A stretch of 64,000 nucleotides of DNA from an uncultured bacterium (GTDB lineage: Bacteria; Patescibacteriota; Minisyncoccia; Phycocordibacterales; UBA9973). This document shows, one piece after another, positions 1-8,117 of the stretch. The translations under genes were made by a program, and so were the position numbers. The stretch is taken from NCBI GenBank assembly GCA_937895515.1, contig CALAYS010000157.1, forward strand, positions 32,290 through 96,289. Direction: 5' to 3'. Every line of letters starts with the position of its first letter. Position 1 is the first letter of the stretch. The notes beneath the pieces are model-generated. The model saw only the letters and a list, made by a program, of their open reading frames with translations. It had not been told where the DNA came from and searched no databases.

Positions 1-579
1 GAATGTGACCGAGTTTTAGCTGATATTGTAAAACCTTATTCTAAACAAAATTTTGATGCTACAACAGGAGAATTAACTTCTCTTGAAGTCCGTCCACCAG
101 ACTATTTAAAGGACGAAATTACTGCCATTAGTGACAAACAACACAAGCTTTGTTTTGATTGTGGAATGCGTACAATTTATCTAGCTAAAGCCGAGGTTTT
201 TGACCAACAGAAGCGCCGAGCTCTTCGTATGATGTACCGCCAATATAATAACCCTGTATTTAATTCTCTAAAAAGAATCAATGCGACTCAGTATGATAGT
301 CCTTGGGAAGATCCTTTTGATATTGTTTTAACTGTTCGTAAAAATCGAATGCTTGACTGGTATAGATTCCGAGTATTTTTCCACCCGCCATGGCAATTTG
401 CTTTTAAATACCCATTTCCTTTAAATTTATTCATTGTAACTGACCCACCACAAGTTTTTGTTTTGAATACTGAAGAAATAGCTACACTATTTCATTTCCC
501 ATCTACAATTATGGCTACACCGTCAATTAAACGTGTAGAAACAAGAACAAGTAAAGCTCCAACAAACCTACCAATATAA
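1..579 (+). CDS. C-terminal part of a large secretion-associated protein (DUF8128-like), truncated by the window edge
   Basis: The frame is open from base 1 to the TAA at 577-579, giving 192 residues without a start, so this is the 3' part of a longer gene. A Cys pair (LCFDCG) lies near residue 53. The last 35 residues (EEIATLFHFPS, then a TPSIKRVE stretch, ending APTNLPI) resemble the C-terminal signature of large membrane-associated CPR proteins usually encoded with VirD4-like ATPases, two of which occur at 38.9 and 41.5 kb. That family link is from memory of the signature and is moderate. The next gene, mltG, begins one base after the stop, so the two are probably cotranscribed. Confidence 0.55.
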   Translation, partial: ECDRVLADIVKPYSKQNFDATTGELTSLEVRPPDYLKDEITAISDKQHKLCFDCGMRTIYLAKAEVFDQQKRRALRMMYRQYNNPVFNSLKRINATQYDSPWEDPFDIVLTVRKNRMLDWYRFRVFFHPPWQFAFKYPFPLNLFIVTDPPQVFVLNTEEIATLFHFPSTIMATPSIKRVETRTSKAPTNLPI

Positions 580-580
580 T

Positions 581-1513
581 ATGCGTTTCTCTTACATTGT
601 TATTCTTGTTTTTATAGTATTTTCAGTAACTACTGTTTATGTTTTTTTTGCTCCTGTAAATGTAAAAAAAGAAATAGCAATTGAAATTCCATATGGATCA
701 TCTATTAGTAAAACGGGTGATATTCTTAAATCTCAAAAAGTTATTCATTCTAAAGATGCTTATGTATTTTTAATTAAAATAATTCACCCCAAAGGTATTG
801 TTGCTGGGCGATATTCTTTTTCAGGTAATATTAATTTGTTTTCAGTTGTTTATAGAACTTCGATAGGGGATTTTGGGCGTAAACAAGTTCGCTTAACTAT
901 ACCAGAAGGTTTTACAAATGAAGAAATTATAAACCGAATAAATGCGTTATTTCCAAGTATTGCAAAAACAGATATTAAAAATAAACTGCCAAGTGAAGGC
1001 TATATATATCCGGAAACTTATTTTTTTGATCCAGAATCAAACATTGATGAGATAACTAATACTTTGGTTACTAAAAGTACAACTAAATTAACAAATTTAA
1101 TTAATCCTGTTGGTTTAAACACTGACCAAGCAAATATTATTTTAACAAAAGCATCTCTTGTAGAAGCCGAAGGCCGAACCAAAGATGAACGCCATATGAT
1201 AGCTGGAATTATTGAAAATAGGTTAGACATTAACATGCCACTTCAGCTTGATGCAACATTAACTTATTTAACTGGTAAAGGCTCTAGCGAATTAACGATT
1301 AAAGATTTAAAGAATCCATCACCATATAATACATATGTTCATACTGGTATTCCACCAGCACCGATTAATAACCCAGGGGAAGAATCAATAAATGCAGTAT
1401 TAAAACCTAAAGATTCATCATTCTTATATTATTTGCATGATAAAAATGGTACTATCCATTATGCAAAAACATATCAAGAACATTTGCAAAATAAAAATAA
1501 ATATTTAAGATAA
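581..1513 (+). CDS. mltG: Endolytic murein transglycosylase MltG (YceG-like)
   Basis: A 310-residue protein with one N-terminal membrane segment (residues 4-25) and an extracytoplasmic YceG fold. MltG cuts nascent peptidoglycan strands and so sets glycan length. Family signatures seen: the catalytic-region helix VEAEGRTKDERHMIAGIIENRL-type stretch near residues 205-226 (Glu in EAEG as the expected acid), LQLDATLTY just after it, and the terminal SPYNTY...GIPPAPINNPG block followed by FLYYLHDKNGTIHYAKTYQEH. Length is close to the short end of the family. It starts one base after the upstream stop, with no Shine-Dalgarno, in a run of same-strand genes. Confidence 0.92.
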   Translation: MRFSYIVILVFIVFSVTTVYVFFAPVNVKKEIAIEIPYGSSISKTGDILKSQKVIHSKDAYVFLIKIIHPKGIVAGRYSFSGNINLFSVVYRTSIGDFGRKQVRLTIPEGFTNEEIINRINALFPSIAKTDIKNKLPSEGYIYPETYFFDPESNIDEITNTLVTKSTTKLTNLINPVGLNTDQANIILTKASLVEAEGRTKDERHMIAGIIENRLDINMPLQLDATLTYLTGKGSSELTIKDLKNPSPYNTYVHTGIPPAPINNPGEESINAVLKPKDSSFLYYLHDKNGTIHYAKTYQEHLQNKNKYLR

Positions 1514-1519
1514 ACACAT

Positions 1520-2374
1520 ATGAACTTTATAACCCCAAATGACAAAAATTATAGTTTAGTAGACTCGGGCAATGGTATGAAGCTAGAGCGTTTTGGCGAT
1601 GTTACACTTTTAAGGCCAGAACCTGAAGCCATATGGATGCCTAGTAATATTCGGCTTTGGGATAATGCTGATTATAAATATGATAGAAATGGTAAAGATA
1701 AATGGATTAAATCTAAAAATTCTCCAGAATCTTGGACTATTAACTATGGTGACATTAATTTATTAATTAAACCTACAGCATTTAAACACACAGGGCTTTT
1801 CCCCGAGCAACTTTCAAACTGGGAATATTTTAAGAAAAATACAAAAGGTAAAAAAGGATTAAAAGTTTTAAACTTATTCGGCTATACTGGAGCATTTAGT
1901 ACTTTGGCTGTTTCTTTGGGGCACAATGTAATTCATGTTGATTCATCTCAAGGTGTAAATGATTGGCTTAGTAAAAATATTAAGTTGAATAATTTAGACG
2001 CGAAAGGATTAAAAATAATTACTGATGATGTAATGCTTTTTGTAAAAAGATTAATCAAGCGTGGTGAAAAATTCGACTGGGTTATAATGGATCCACCAGC
2101 ATTTGGTCATGGAACAGGTAAAGAATTATGGAAAATCGAGCGTGATTTACCAAATTTGATTGATAATGTTATGTCAATTTTAACTGATAAACCAGGTGGA
2201 ATAATCCTTAGTGGGTATTCAGCTGGATATAGCCCAGAATCTTATAAAAATATTCTACTACCTTTTAAGAAAATATATGGTGGGGAAGTCGAATCCGGTA
2301 CAATGACAATAAAAGAAGAATCCACTGACCGGTTCTTAACTCTTGGTATCGTCGCCCGTTGGAGTACAAAATAA
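1520..2374 (+). CDS. Class I SAM-dependent methyltransferase, RlmI/RlmK-like
   Basis: The 284-residue protein has a small beta-rich N-terminal part and a Rossmann methyltransferase domain. Visible motifs: FKHTGLFPEQ before the domain, the SAM-binding motif VLNLFGYTGAFS near residue 115, the acidic end of strand 2 (HVDSS), and the catalytic motif DPPAFGHG near residue 190. This pattern matches the RlmI/Methyltrans_SAM family that makes m5C in 23S rRNA, but the N-terminal PUA domain of RlmI is absent, so the exact target is unknown. It lies 6 bases after mltG. Confidence 0.8.
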   Translation: MNFITPNDKNYSLVDSGNGMKLERFGDVTLLRPEPEAIWMPSNIRLWDNADYKYDRNGKDKWIKSKNSPESWTINYGDINLLIKPTAFKHTGLFPEQLSNWEYFKKNTKGKKGLKVLNLFGYTGAFSTLAVSLGHNVIHVDSSQGVNDWLSKNIKLNNLDAKGLKIITDDVMLFVKRLIKRGEKFDWVIMDPPAFGHGTGKELWKIERDLPNLIDNVMSILTDKPGGIILSGYSAGYSPESYKNILLPFKKIYGGEVESGTMTIKEESTDRFLTLGIVARWSTK

Positions 2375-2376
2375 TC

Positions 2377-2399
2377 ACTTGGAGGTCCGACCTCCAAGT
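2377..2399. repeat. Perfect 10-bp stem, 3-nt loop palindrome between two genes
   Basis: ACTTGGAGGT-CCG-ACCTCCAAGT forms a perfect GC-rich hairpin two bases after the methyltransferase stop and six bases before the mnmA start. No T tract follows, so it is not a standard terminator. It contains GGAGG, but that lies about 20 bases from the ATG and inside a stem, so it is a poor Shine-Dalgarno. It could be a small palindromic repeat or an mRNA stability element. Confidence 0.7.
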
Positions 2400-2405
2400 A
2401 AAAAC

Positions 2406-3494
2406 ATGTTTAAATTTAACTTTTTAAAAAAACAAAATAATAAAAATAAAACAGTTTATGTTGGGCTTTCGGGTGGAGTGGACTCGGCTGTTTGTGCTGC
2501 AATCTTAAAAGACCAGGGTTACAATGTAATTGCTGGGTTTATTAAATCCTGGGCACCAGATGGTTATCCTTGTCCGGTTGAAGATGATCGCCGAGAATCA
2601 ATGCGCGTAGCTGCGCATCTAAATATACCTTGGATTGAAATTGACGCCGAAGAATCATATAAAAATAATGTGGCCGAATATATGATTAATGAATATAAAT
2701 CTGGCCGTACTCCAAACCCTGATGTATTTTGTAATGCTACTGTTAAATTTGGTACATTTTATGACGCTGTTATGGCTCGTGGCGCTGATTATATAGCTAC
2801 AGGTCATTATGCGAGATTAAGTCAAAATTCAAATATCAAAGGGCAAAATTTAGAAAAAGCAGTAGACCCTTCTAAAGACCAAAGTTATTTTCTCTGGAAT
2901 GTAGCATTTAAAAAACTACAAAAAACATTATTTCCTGTAGGTGGTATCCCAAAAACCAAAGTCCGTAAATTGGCTTTAAAATACAAGCTTCCAAATGCGA
3001 ATAGACCCGATTCTCAAGGTGTATGTTTTTTAGGCCCAATTGATATGAAAAGTTTTATTATAGATATGCTCCATCCACAAAAAGGAGATGTACTAGATGC
3101 TAATGGAAACATTATTGGGTCCCATGATGGATCAATTCTTTATACTATTGGCGAGCGTCATGGATTTCATTTGTTTAAATCATCTCCGGTTCCGCTTTTT
3201 GTTGTTGATAAAAATGTAAATGAAAATACAATAACCGTATCAGAGAAATTAGAAGCAACAAAAAATACAAAAATTTTATATATCAAAAGCCAAAATTGGT
3301 TACCAACTAAACCAAGTCCGGATGAAATTATTGATGCAGTTTTTCGGTATCATGGCGAAATTCATAACGTAAAATTAAATACAGACGATTCAATTACATT
3401 TATAAATGAACCAGTTTTAGTTGCCGAAGGGCAATCAGTAGTATTCTATAAAGGCAATGTTTGCCTTGGTGGTGGAATAGTAATGTACAATTAA
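2406..3494 (+). CDS. mnmA: tRNA-specific 2-thiouridylase MnmA
   Basis: MnmA thiolates U34 of tRNA-Lys, -Glu and -Gln using ATP and a persulfide. The PP-loop GLSGGVDSAV is near residue 20, the first catalytic Cys is in NPDVFCN, the second in DSQGVCFLG, and KDQSYFLW and ATGHYAR are typical family blocks. I chose the ATG at 2406 (MFKFNFLKKQ, 362 aa) rather than an earlier in-frame ATG at 2343, because the longer form would overlap the upstream gene and translate through the hairpin at 2377-2399 into residues with no family counterpart. Confidence 0.94.
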   Translation: MFKFNFLKKQNNKNKTVYVGLSGGVDSAVCAAILKDQGYNVIAGFIKSWAPDGYPCPVEDDRRESMRVAAHLNIPWIEIDAEESYKNNVAEYMINEYKSGRTPNPDVFCNATVKFGTFYDAVMARGADYIATGHYARLSQNSNIKGQNLEKAVDPSKDQSYFLWNVAFKKLQKTLFPVGGIPKTKVRKLALKYKLPNANRPDSQGVCFLGPIDMKSFIIDMLHPQKGDVLDANGNIIGSHDGSILYTIGERHGFHLFKSSPVPLFVVDKNVNENTITVSEKLEATKNTKILYIKSQNWLPTKPSPDEIIDAVFRYHGEIHNVKLNTDDSITFINEPVLVAEGQSVVFYKGNVCLGGGIVMYN

Positions 3495-3510
3495 CGAATT
3501 AGGCTATTTA

Positions 3511-3519
3511 TGCTAATAT
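3511..3519 (+). promoter_or_regulatory. Extended -10 promoter of alaS
   Basis: TGCTAATAT lies 7 bases before the alaS ATG at 3527. A start point 7 bases past the hexamer would fall at the A of the ATG or one base before it, giving an mRNA with essentially no leader. Confidence 0.7.
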
Positions 3520-3526
3520 AAAATAT

Positions 3527-5410
3527 ATGACGTCAAATGAAATCCGCCAACGTTTTTTAGACTTTTTTGCAAATCGAGGCCATAAAATATTGCCTTCAGC
3601 TTCACTTGTACCAGAGAATGATCCATCAGTACTCTTTAATACTGCTGGTATGCAACCATTGGTGCCGTATTTAATGGGTCAAAAGCATCCATTGGGCACA
3701 CGGCTAGCTAGTTGCCAAAAATGTGTTCGTACAGGTGACATTGATGAAGTTGGTGATAATCGCCATTTAACTTTTTTTGAAATGCTAGGTAACTGGTCAT
3801 TGGGTGATTATTTTAAAGAAGAATCTATAGAGTGGTCATACAAATTTTTAACTGATAAAAATGAAGGACTTGGACTGGACCCAAATCGAATGTATGTAAC
3901 AGTTTTTGAAGGCGATGAAAACGCTCCGCGTGATAACGAAGCAGTAGAAATTTGGAAAAAATATATGCCCGAAAACCGCATATATTTTTTACCTGCAAAA
4001 AATAACTGGTGGAGTGCTGGGTCAACTGGCCCATGTGGTCCTGATACCGAGATTTTTTATGATGTAAATGATGAACCATTAGGTGACATGACACATGATC
4101 AATTCGTACAGGCTGATGATGAAGGTCGTGTTGTTGAAATTTGGAACAATGTATTCATGGAATACGAAAGAAAAATTAAAACTGATAAATTATTTGAGTA
4201 TGAAAATTTAACTAAACAAGGCCTAGAAATACCAAGTGATTTTTATTTTCTAGTAAATTTACCTAATAAAAATATTGACACTGGTATGGGTCTCGAAAGA
4301 ATAACAATGGTCAAGCAAAACGTTAAAACTGTTTTTGAAACTGATTTGTTTTCGAGTGTTATTAATGCTTTCATGTCTAGTCCTGATGTAAAAATAAAAG
4401 ATGAAAAGTCATTCAGAATCATTGCTGACCACTTAAGAGCCTCTTTTTTCTTGATTGCCGATGGGGTAAAACCTGGTAATACTGGTCAAGGATATGTGTT
4501 ACGCCGCTTAATAAGAAGAATTGTAAGATATATGGATCAGGTTTTGAGTTTAAATGAGAGTACTATTACAAGCTTAGGACCTAGAGTTATAGACCCTTAT
4601 ATAGATAGTGGTTTTTATCCTGAGATGCTGATAAATTCAGGTAATATTGCTAATATTATAAAAGAAGAAGAAACTAAATTTAGAAAAACACTCCAAGAGG
4701 GTTTGAAGCAATTAAAAAATATTGCTTATGTTTATGAAAATGGTAAGGAGTCTCCTAAAGTAAAGCGTACAAGACTTTCAGGATTAGAAGCTTTTAATCT
4801 TTTTCAGACTTATGGTTTTCCAATAGAGTTAACCTTAGAAATTTGTAAAGAATGGGGTATTGAAGTAGATCTAGATGATTTTAATCAAAGGTTTAAAGAA
4901 CATCAAAAGCTTTCACAAACTGCAAGTGCTGGAATGTTCAAAGGTGGGTTAGCAAATCACAACAAGAAGACAATTCAATTACACACAGCACACCATTTAC
5001 TATTAGCAGCATTGCAACAAGTATTAGGCAAGGGGGTAAAACAGCGCGGTAGTAACATTACCGAGGAGCGTTTAAGAATCGACTTTATATTTGATCGTAA
5101 AATGACCGATGAGGAAAAGAAGCAAGTGGAAGATATTATTAATGAAAAAATCTCTCAAGGTTTAAATGTAGTAAGACGCGAAATGCCATTAGTAGAAGCT
5201 GAAAAATTAGGAGCTGAGATGGAATTCGGCGCAAAATACCCTGAAATGGTTAGTGTATATATGATTGAAGATAAAGATGGTAACCATTTTTCAAAAGAAT
5301 TCTGTGGTGGTCCTCATGTTTCCAATACTAATGAACTAGGCCATTTTAAAATCCAAAAAGAAGAAGCAGTATCTCAAGGTGTACGCCGAATAAAAGCAAT
5401 TTTAGAATAA
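3527..5410 (+). CDS. alaS: Alanyl-tRNA synthetase, short form without C-Ala domain
   Basis: This enzyme charges tRNA-Ala. The class II core is clear: the N-terminal LVPENDPSVLFNTAGMQPLVPYL block, CQKCVRTGDIDEVGDNRHLTFFEMLGNW, and motif 3 GMGLERITMV near residue 252. The editing domain is present at about residues 480-627, with a HTAHHLL zinc site (usually HTATHLL) and a CGGPHV site (usually CGGTHV). At 627 aa it stops after the editing domain and lacks the coiled coil and C-Ala domain of the 875-aa E. coli enzyme, as is common in CPR bacteria. It has its own promoter and is monocistronic. Confidence 0.95.
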   Translation: MTSNEIRQRFLDFFANRGHKILPSASLVPENDPSVLFNTAGMQPLVPYLMGQKHPLGTRLASCQKCVRTGDIDEVGDNRHLTFFEMLGNWSLGDYFKEESIEWSYKFLTDKNEGLGLDPNRMYVTVFEGDENAPRDNEAVEIWKKYMPENRIYFLPAKNNWWSAGSTGPCGPDTEIFYDVNDEPLGDMTHDQFVQADDEGRVVEIWNNVFMEYERKIKTDKLFEYENLTKQGLEIPSDFYFLVNLPNKNIDTGMGLERITMVKQNVKTVFETDLFSSVINAFMSSPDVKIKDEKSFRIIADHLRASFFLIADGVKPGNTGQGYVLRRLIRRIVRYMDQVLSLNESTITSLGPRVIDPYIDSGFYPEMLINSGNIANIIKEEETKFRKTLQEGLKQLKNIAYVYENGKESPKVKRTRLSGLEAFNLFQTYGFPIELTLEICKEWGIEVDLDDFNQRFKEHQKLSQTASAGMFKGGLANHNKKTIQLHTAHHLLLAALQQVLGKGVKQRGSNITEERLRIDFIFDRKMTDEEKKQVEDIINEKISQGLNVVRREMPLVEAEKLGAEMEFGAKYPEMVSVYMIEDKDGNHFSKEFCGGPHVSNTNELGHFKIQKEEAVSQGVRRIKAILE

Positions 5411-5441
5411 AATAAATATCGCTTTTTAAAATATAATTTAA

Positions 5442-5450
5442 TGCTACAAT
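5442..5450 (+). promoter_or_regulatory. Extended -10 promoter of the actin-like ATPase gene
   Basis: TGCTACAAT lies 13 bases before the ATG at 5464, which predicts a leader of about 6-7 nt. No Shine-Dalgarno is present. Confidence 0.6.
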
Positions 5451-5463
5451 AGAATATATTATT

Positions 5464-6543
5464 ATGTGGTTTAAATTTAAAAAAGATAAAATTCAAAATA
5501 AAAATATTTTATATCTATCAATTGATGGACGCAGTATTGGTATGTCTTTATATAATGGAAACAATCTATCTTTTACCGACAGAAAAATTTACATAAAAAC
5601 CGAAACGCATAAACCCATAGAATTACTATTTACAGAATTTTTGAAAGATTTTAAAAATACTCATCCAATTTTATTAGATGAAATTTGTGTTATTTTAGAA
5701 TACCCTTGGGTAAACGAAACCCAAGTTCATATAAAAGAAAAAAGACTTAGCCCTTTTGTTATTACCCAAAATGTTATTGATAACTTGGTTAATCGGGATT
5801 CCAACGGTGTAATAAACAAAAATAACTCTATCCCATACATATACGAAAAAATAATTATCGACGGGCATATTAGTAATGACCCAATAGGTAAAACAGTCAA
5901 TGAAATTGAAATATCTTTAACAAAATTTAATGAAGATACTGATTTTACTTTATTTATTGATAAAAAATTAAAAGAACTTTGGAATAAAACAAACATAACT
6001 TATACCGCAGGCCAAGCTTATATCATAAACATTGCTAAAAAATACAAAGCTCGAAATGATATTTATCTAACATTAGGCTCAAACAATACAACTATTCATT
6101 TTTATTCAATGGGGGTTATTCATAATGTCGTTAATATCCCGTATGGATTTCGAAATATATTAGAAAGCCTTGGTTTTAATTGGCAAACATCATCTTTTGA
6201 AACTCGGAATTGGCTAAATCTTTTTTTAGACAAAAAACTATCAACAATTGACCACAACAGAATAAATAACGATATTCGAATGGCATTTTTACCTTTTATG
6301 AATAGTTTTGATAAAATCAATGACGATAGCGTACCCAAAGCCTTAAGACCAATAAAAATCTTTGGTATTAGTCGAACTTGGAATAGAATTTTTACTTATT
6401 TATTATTAGAAGATGAGTATTTTACAAAAGTTTTCCCACATATTAAAAATACTGCTATAATAGACATAGCAGAGAATCTCCATAATGTTTCTGGAGATAG
6501 ATTAGTCTCTACATATATAACAAACAAAGAATTAAGTATTTAA
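5464..6543 (+). CDS. Divergent actin-like ATPase (FtsA/PilM-type fold), function unknown
   Basis: A 359-residue soluble protein. The N terminus (ILYLSIDGRSIGMSLYNG, about residues 16-33) looks like the phosphate-1 loop of actin/ASKHA proteins, and DIYLTLGSNNTTIHFYSMG near residue 200 looks like the phosphate-2 loop, although the usual second Asp-Gly pair is weakened to LGSNN. It is followed 5 bases later by a single-pass membrane protein, the arrangement seen for PilM-PilN or FtsA-partner pairs. I infer that it is a membrane-recruited scaffold. ATP binding is unproven because the loops are degenerate. Confidence 0.5.
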   Translation: MWFKFKKDKIQNKNILYLSIDGRSIGMSLYNGNNLSFTDRKIYIKTETHKPIELLFTEFLKDFKNTHPILLDEICVILEYPWVNETQVHIKEKRLSPFVITQNVIDNLVNRDSNGVINKNNSIPYIYEKIIIDGHISNDPIGKTVNEIEISLTKFNEDTDFTLFIDKKLKELWNKTNITYTAGQAYIINIAKKYKARNDIYLTLGSNNTTIHFYSMGVIHNVVNIPYGFRNILESLGFNWQTSSFETRNWLNLFLDKKLSTIDHNRINNDIRMAFLPFMNSFDKINDDSVPKALRPIKIFGISRTWNRIFTYLLLEDEYFTKVFPHIKNTAIIDIAENLHNVSGDRLVSTYITNKELSI

Positions 6544-6548
6544 ATTAT

Positions 6549-7445
6549 ATGGCTAAAATCCAAATGGGCGATATCAAGCCCACTAAAAAAACAATAACTA
6601 CTAAAAAGGATGAACCTATTTTAAAGATAAAACAAATAGGTAGTAAAAGTGAACCTTTAAAAGAATATAATGAATACGCTAGTGTTCCCAAAGAATTAAA
6701 ACCTCAAAATAAAACTAAAAAAAGAATAATAATTACCATAGTAATGTTAATCATTATTTGGGTTATTTTATATTTTTTTAGTAGTATCCAAATAACAATA
6801 ATTCCCAAAAAGACTATTCAAAATGTTAGCCAGCTGGTTAGCTTAACATCTTGGAATTCACCAATAAAAACAACAATTATGTCTATTGATGAGCGGGTAG
6901 AGGTTTATAATACTGAAGGCCTTAGCGAAGCCAAAATAAAACTTGATGAAAAAATCCGAAGCCGTTTAACTTATGATATGCCAAAAGGTTATAAAATGGT
7001 GGGCAACTGTAAAAGCGGTATTCATTATGTTGACCCTGTATTTACTGATAAAGCTAACGAGCCTAAATATTTATCAGCCAGTACTCATGTTTTAATTTTT
7101 GAAAACAAAAGTTTGGAAAACTATTTAGCAAAATTAGCTGAAATTGATAATACCCATGTAAAAGATATTACAAAAATATCTTGTGAATTAAAAAGCGATA
7201 TTTCTGGTGACAATATCAAAAGTCAAAATGTGGCCTTTGCTATAAATGGTGATGTGGTACTATTGCCGGACATTGATACTAGCTTATTAGTTAATCAATA
7301 CATTTTTAAAACCCAAAACTTTGTTAAAAAATCTTTATCCGCAAATAATCAAATAGAATCTTATATTCTTAAAACAAAACCTTTTGCTGTATTTCCAATA
7401 CTACCTAAAAATCCAAATAGAATTAATTTTGTAGTCAACGAATAA
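6549..7445 (+). CDS. Single-pass membrane protein, partner of the actin-like protein
   Basis: A 298-residue protein with a Lys-rich cytoplasmic N terminus of about 57 residues, one transmembrane segment (IIITIVMLIIIWVILYFF, about residues 58-76) and a beta-rich outer domain. The sequence just after the membrane (QITIIPKK) and the C-terminal 'KPFAVFPILPKNPNRINF' pattern resemble the CPR proteins annotated as baseplate J-like or PilN-like. The short cytoplasmic tail could bind the actin-like ATPase encoded just upstream. Two Cys residues (NCKSG, ISCEL) lie in the outer domain. The function is not known. Confidence 0.5.
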   Translation: MAKIQMGDIKPTKKTITTKKDEPILKIKQIGSKSEPLKEYNEYASVPKELKPQNKTKKRIIITIVMLIIIWVILYFFSSIQITIIPKKTIQNVSQLVSLTSWNSPIKTTIMSIDERVEVYNTEGLSEAKIKLDEKIRSRLTYDMPKGYKMVGNCKSGIHYVDPVFTDKANEPKYLSASTHVLIFENKSLENYLAKLAEIDNTHVKDITKISCELKSDISGDNIKSQNVAFAINGDVVLLPDIDTSLLVNQYIFKTQNFVKKSLSANNQIESYILKTKPFAVFPILPKNPNRINFVVNE

Positions 7446-7988
7446 TTATTTCATTCCAAAAGTTTTATACAATTCTTTTTCGGTTATTTCGTCTATTGTA
7501 TTAGTTAAAAATATTATCATTTCATTGGTTAAACTCAAGTCTTTTTTAATATTGTAAAACATAAATTCAAATGGATAAGGTGATATCCAAGCCGAATTTT
7601 TAAGACACACAAATCCTGCCTTTTTTAATAAATAACGCAGTGACTCACGCTCGGACTTTCTATTTTCTGGAAGATCCAGCATAACAATGCGCCAATTACC
7701 GTCCCAAGAAGTATTAACCATTGCGGTGTTACTTTCTAGATTAATGCTGTTTAGTTTTCTTTTACCTTGTTTAGTCAAACGAACATAATTATTTTGCGGG
7801 GATTTTATGTTTTCAATAAATCCAGCATCAGATAAAGATTTTAATGACCGAGTAATTGCATAGCGAGACTTGGTAGTTGTACTACTTTCTGGACTTAGTA
7901 GTCCAACTACCAAGTTATCAGATTCCACCGCCGGCTTGTCCGCCAGTATTTTAAGTATTTTTTTAGAATAATCTGTATTCTTTGCCAT
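7446..7988 (-). CDS. PaaX-like transcriptional regulator with Cas2-like C-terminal domain
   Basis: A 180-residue protein. Residues 1-75 form a winged-helix region (SRYAITRSLKSLSDAGFIENI and VRLTKQGKRKL). Residues 90-175 (WRIVMLDLPENRKSERESLRYLLKKAGF, then SAWISPYPFE) match the ferredoxin-like Cas2/PaaX domain of a regulator common in CPR genomes. The start at 7988 (MAKNTDY) is preferred because TATTAT lies exactly 6 bases upstream; a longer in-frame ATG at 8018 adds only hydrophobic leader residues. Residues encoded by 7869-7946 contain an inserted palindrome (separate entry). There is no CRISPR array nearby, so a role in adaptation is not supported. Confidence 0.75.
   Translation of the reverse strand: MAKNTDYSKKILKILADKPAVESDNLVVGLLSPESSTTTKSRYAITRSLKSLSDAGFIENIKSPQNNYVRLTKQGKRKLNSINLESNTAMVNTSWDGNWRIVMLDLPENRKSERESLRYLLKKAGFVCLKNSAWISPYPFEFMFYNIKKDLSLTNEMIIFLTNTIDEITEKELYKTFGMK
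7869..7946. repeat. Palindrome plus GC-rich block inserted in frame in the PaaX-like gene
   Basis: Two 17-nt arms (7869-7885 and 7898-7914) are reverse complements with one mismatch, separated by 12 nt. A GC-rich block (7925-7946, CCACCGCCGGCTTGTCCGCC core) follows at once. Both lie in the region between the first helix and the winged helix, encoding a Ser/Thr/Val/Leu-rich linker. Composition is clearly richer in G+C than the surrounding DNA, which suggests an in-frame palindromic element. Confidence 0.65.
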
Positions 7989-8047
7989 ATATTTATAATA
8001 TAATATAGTTATCCACATTTTACAAGTTTTTTGCGGTCGCTAAATAC

Positions 8048-8076
8048 TTGTCAAAAAATAAGGGTTAGTATATAAT
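8048..8076 (+). promoter_or_regulatory. Sigma-70 promoter of dnaK with both boxes
   Basis: TTGTCA at 8048-8053 and TATAAT at 8071-8076 are separated by exactly 17 bases. The start point near 8083 leaves a leader of about 35 nt, unlike the leaderless pattern of most neighbours. No CIRCE-like inverted repeat is visible. Confidence 0.8.
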
Positions 8077-8117
8077 GCAACTATAAATTATTAAAAGTAA
8101 TAAATATCATACAAAAT

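Noticed and set aside
7446..7988. Cas2 of a CRISPR system
   Set aside because: The Cas2-like domain is fused to a winged helix as in PaaX-type regulators, and neither a repeat array nor other cas genes are in the window.
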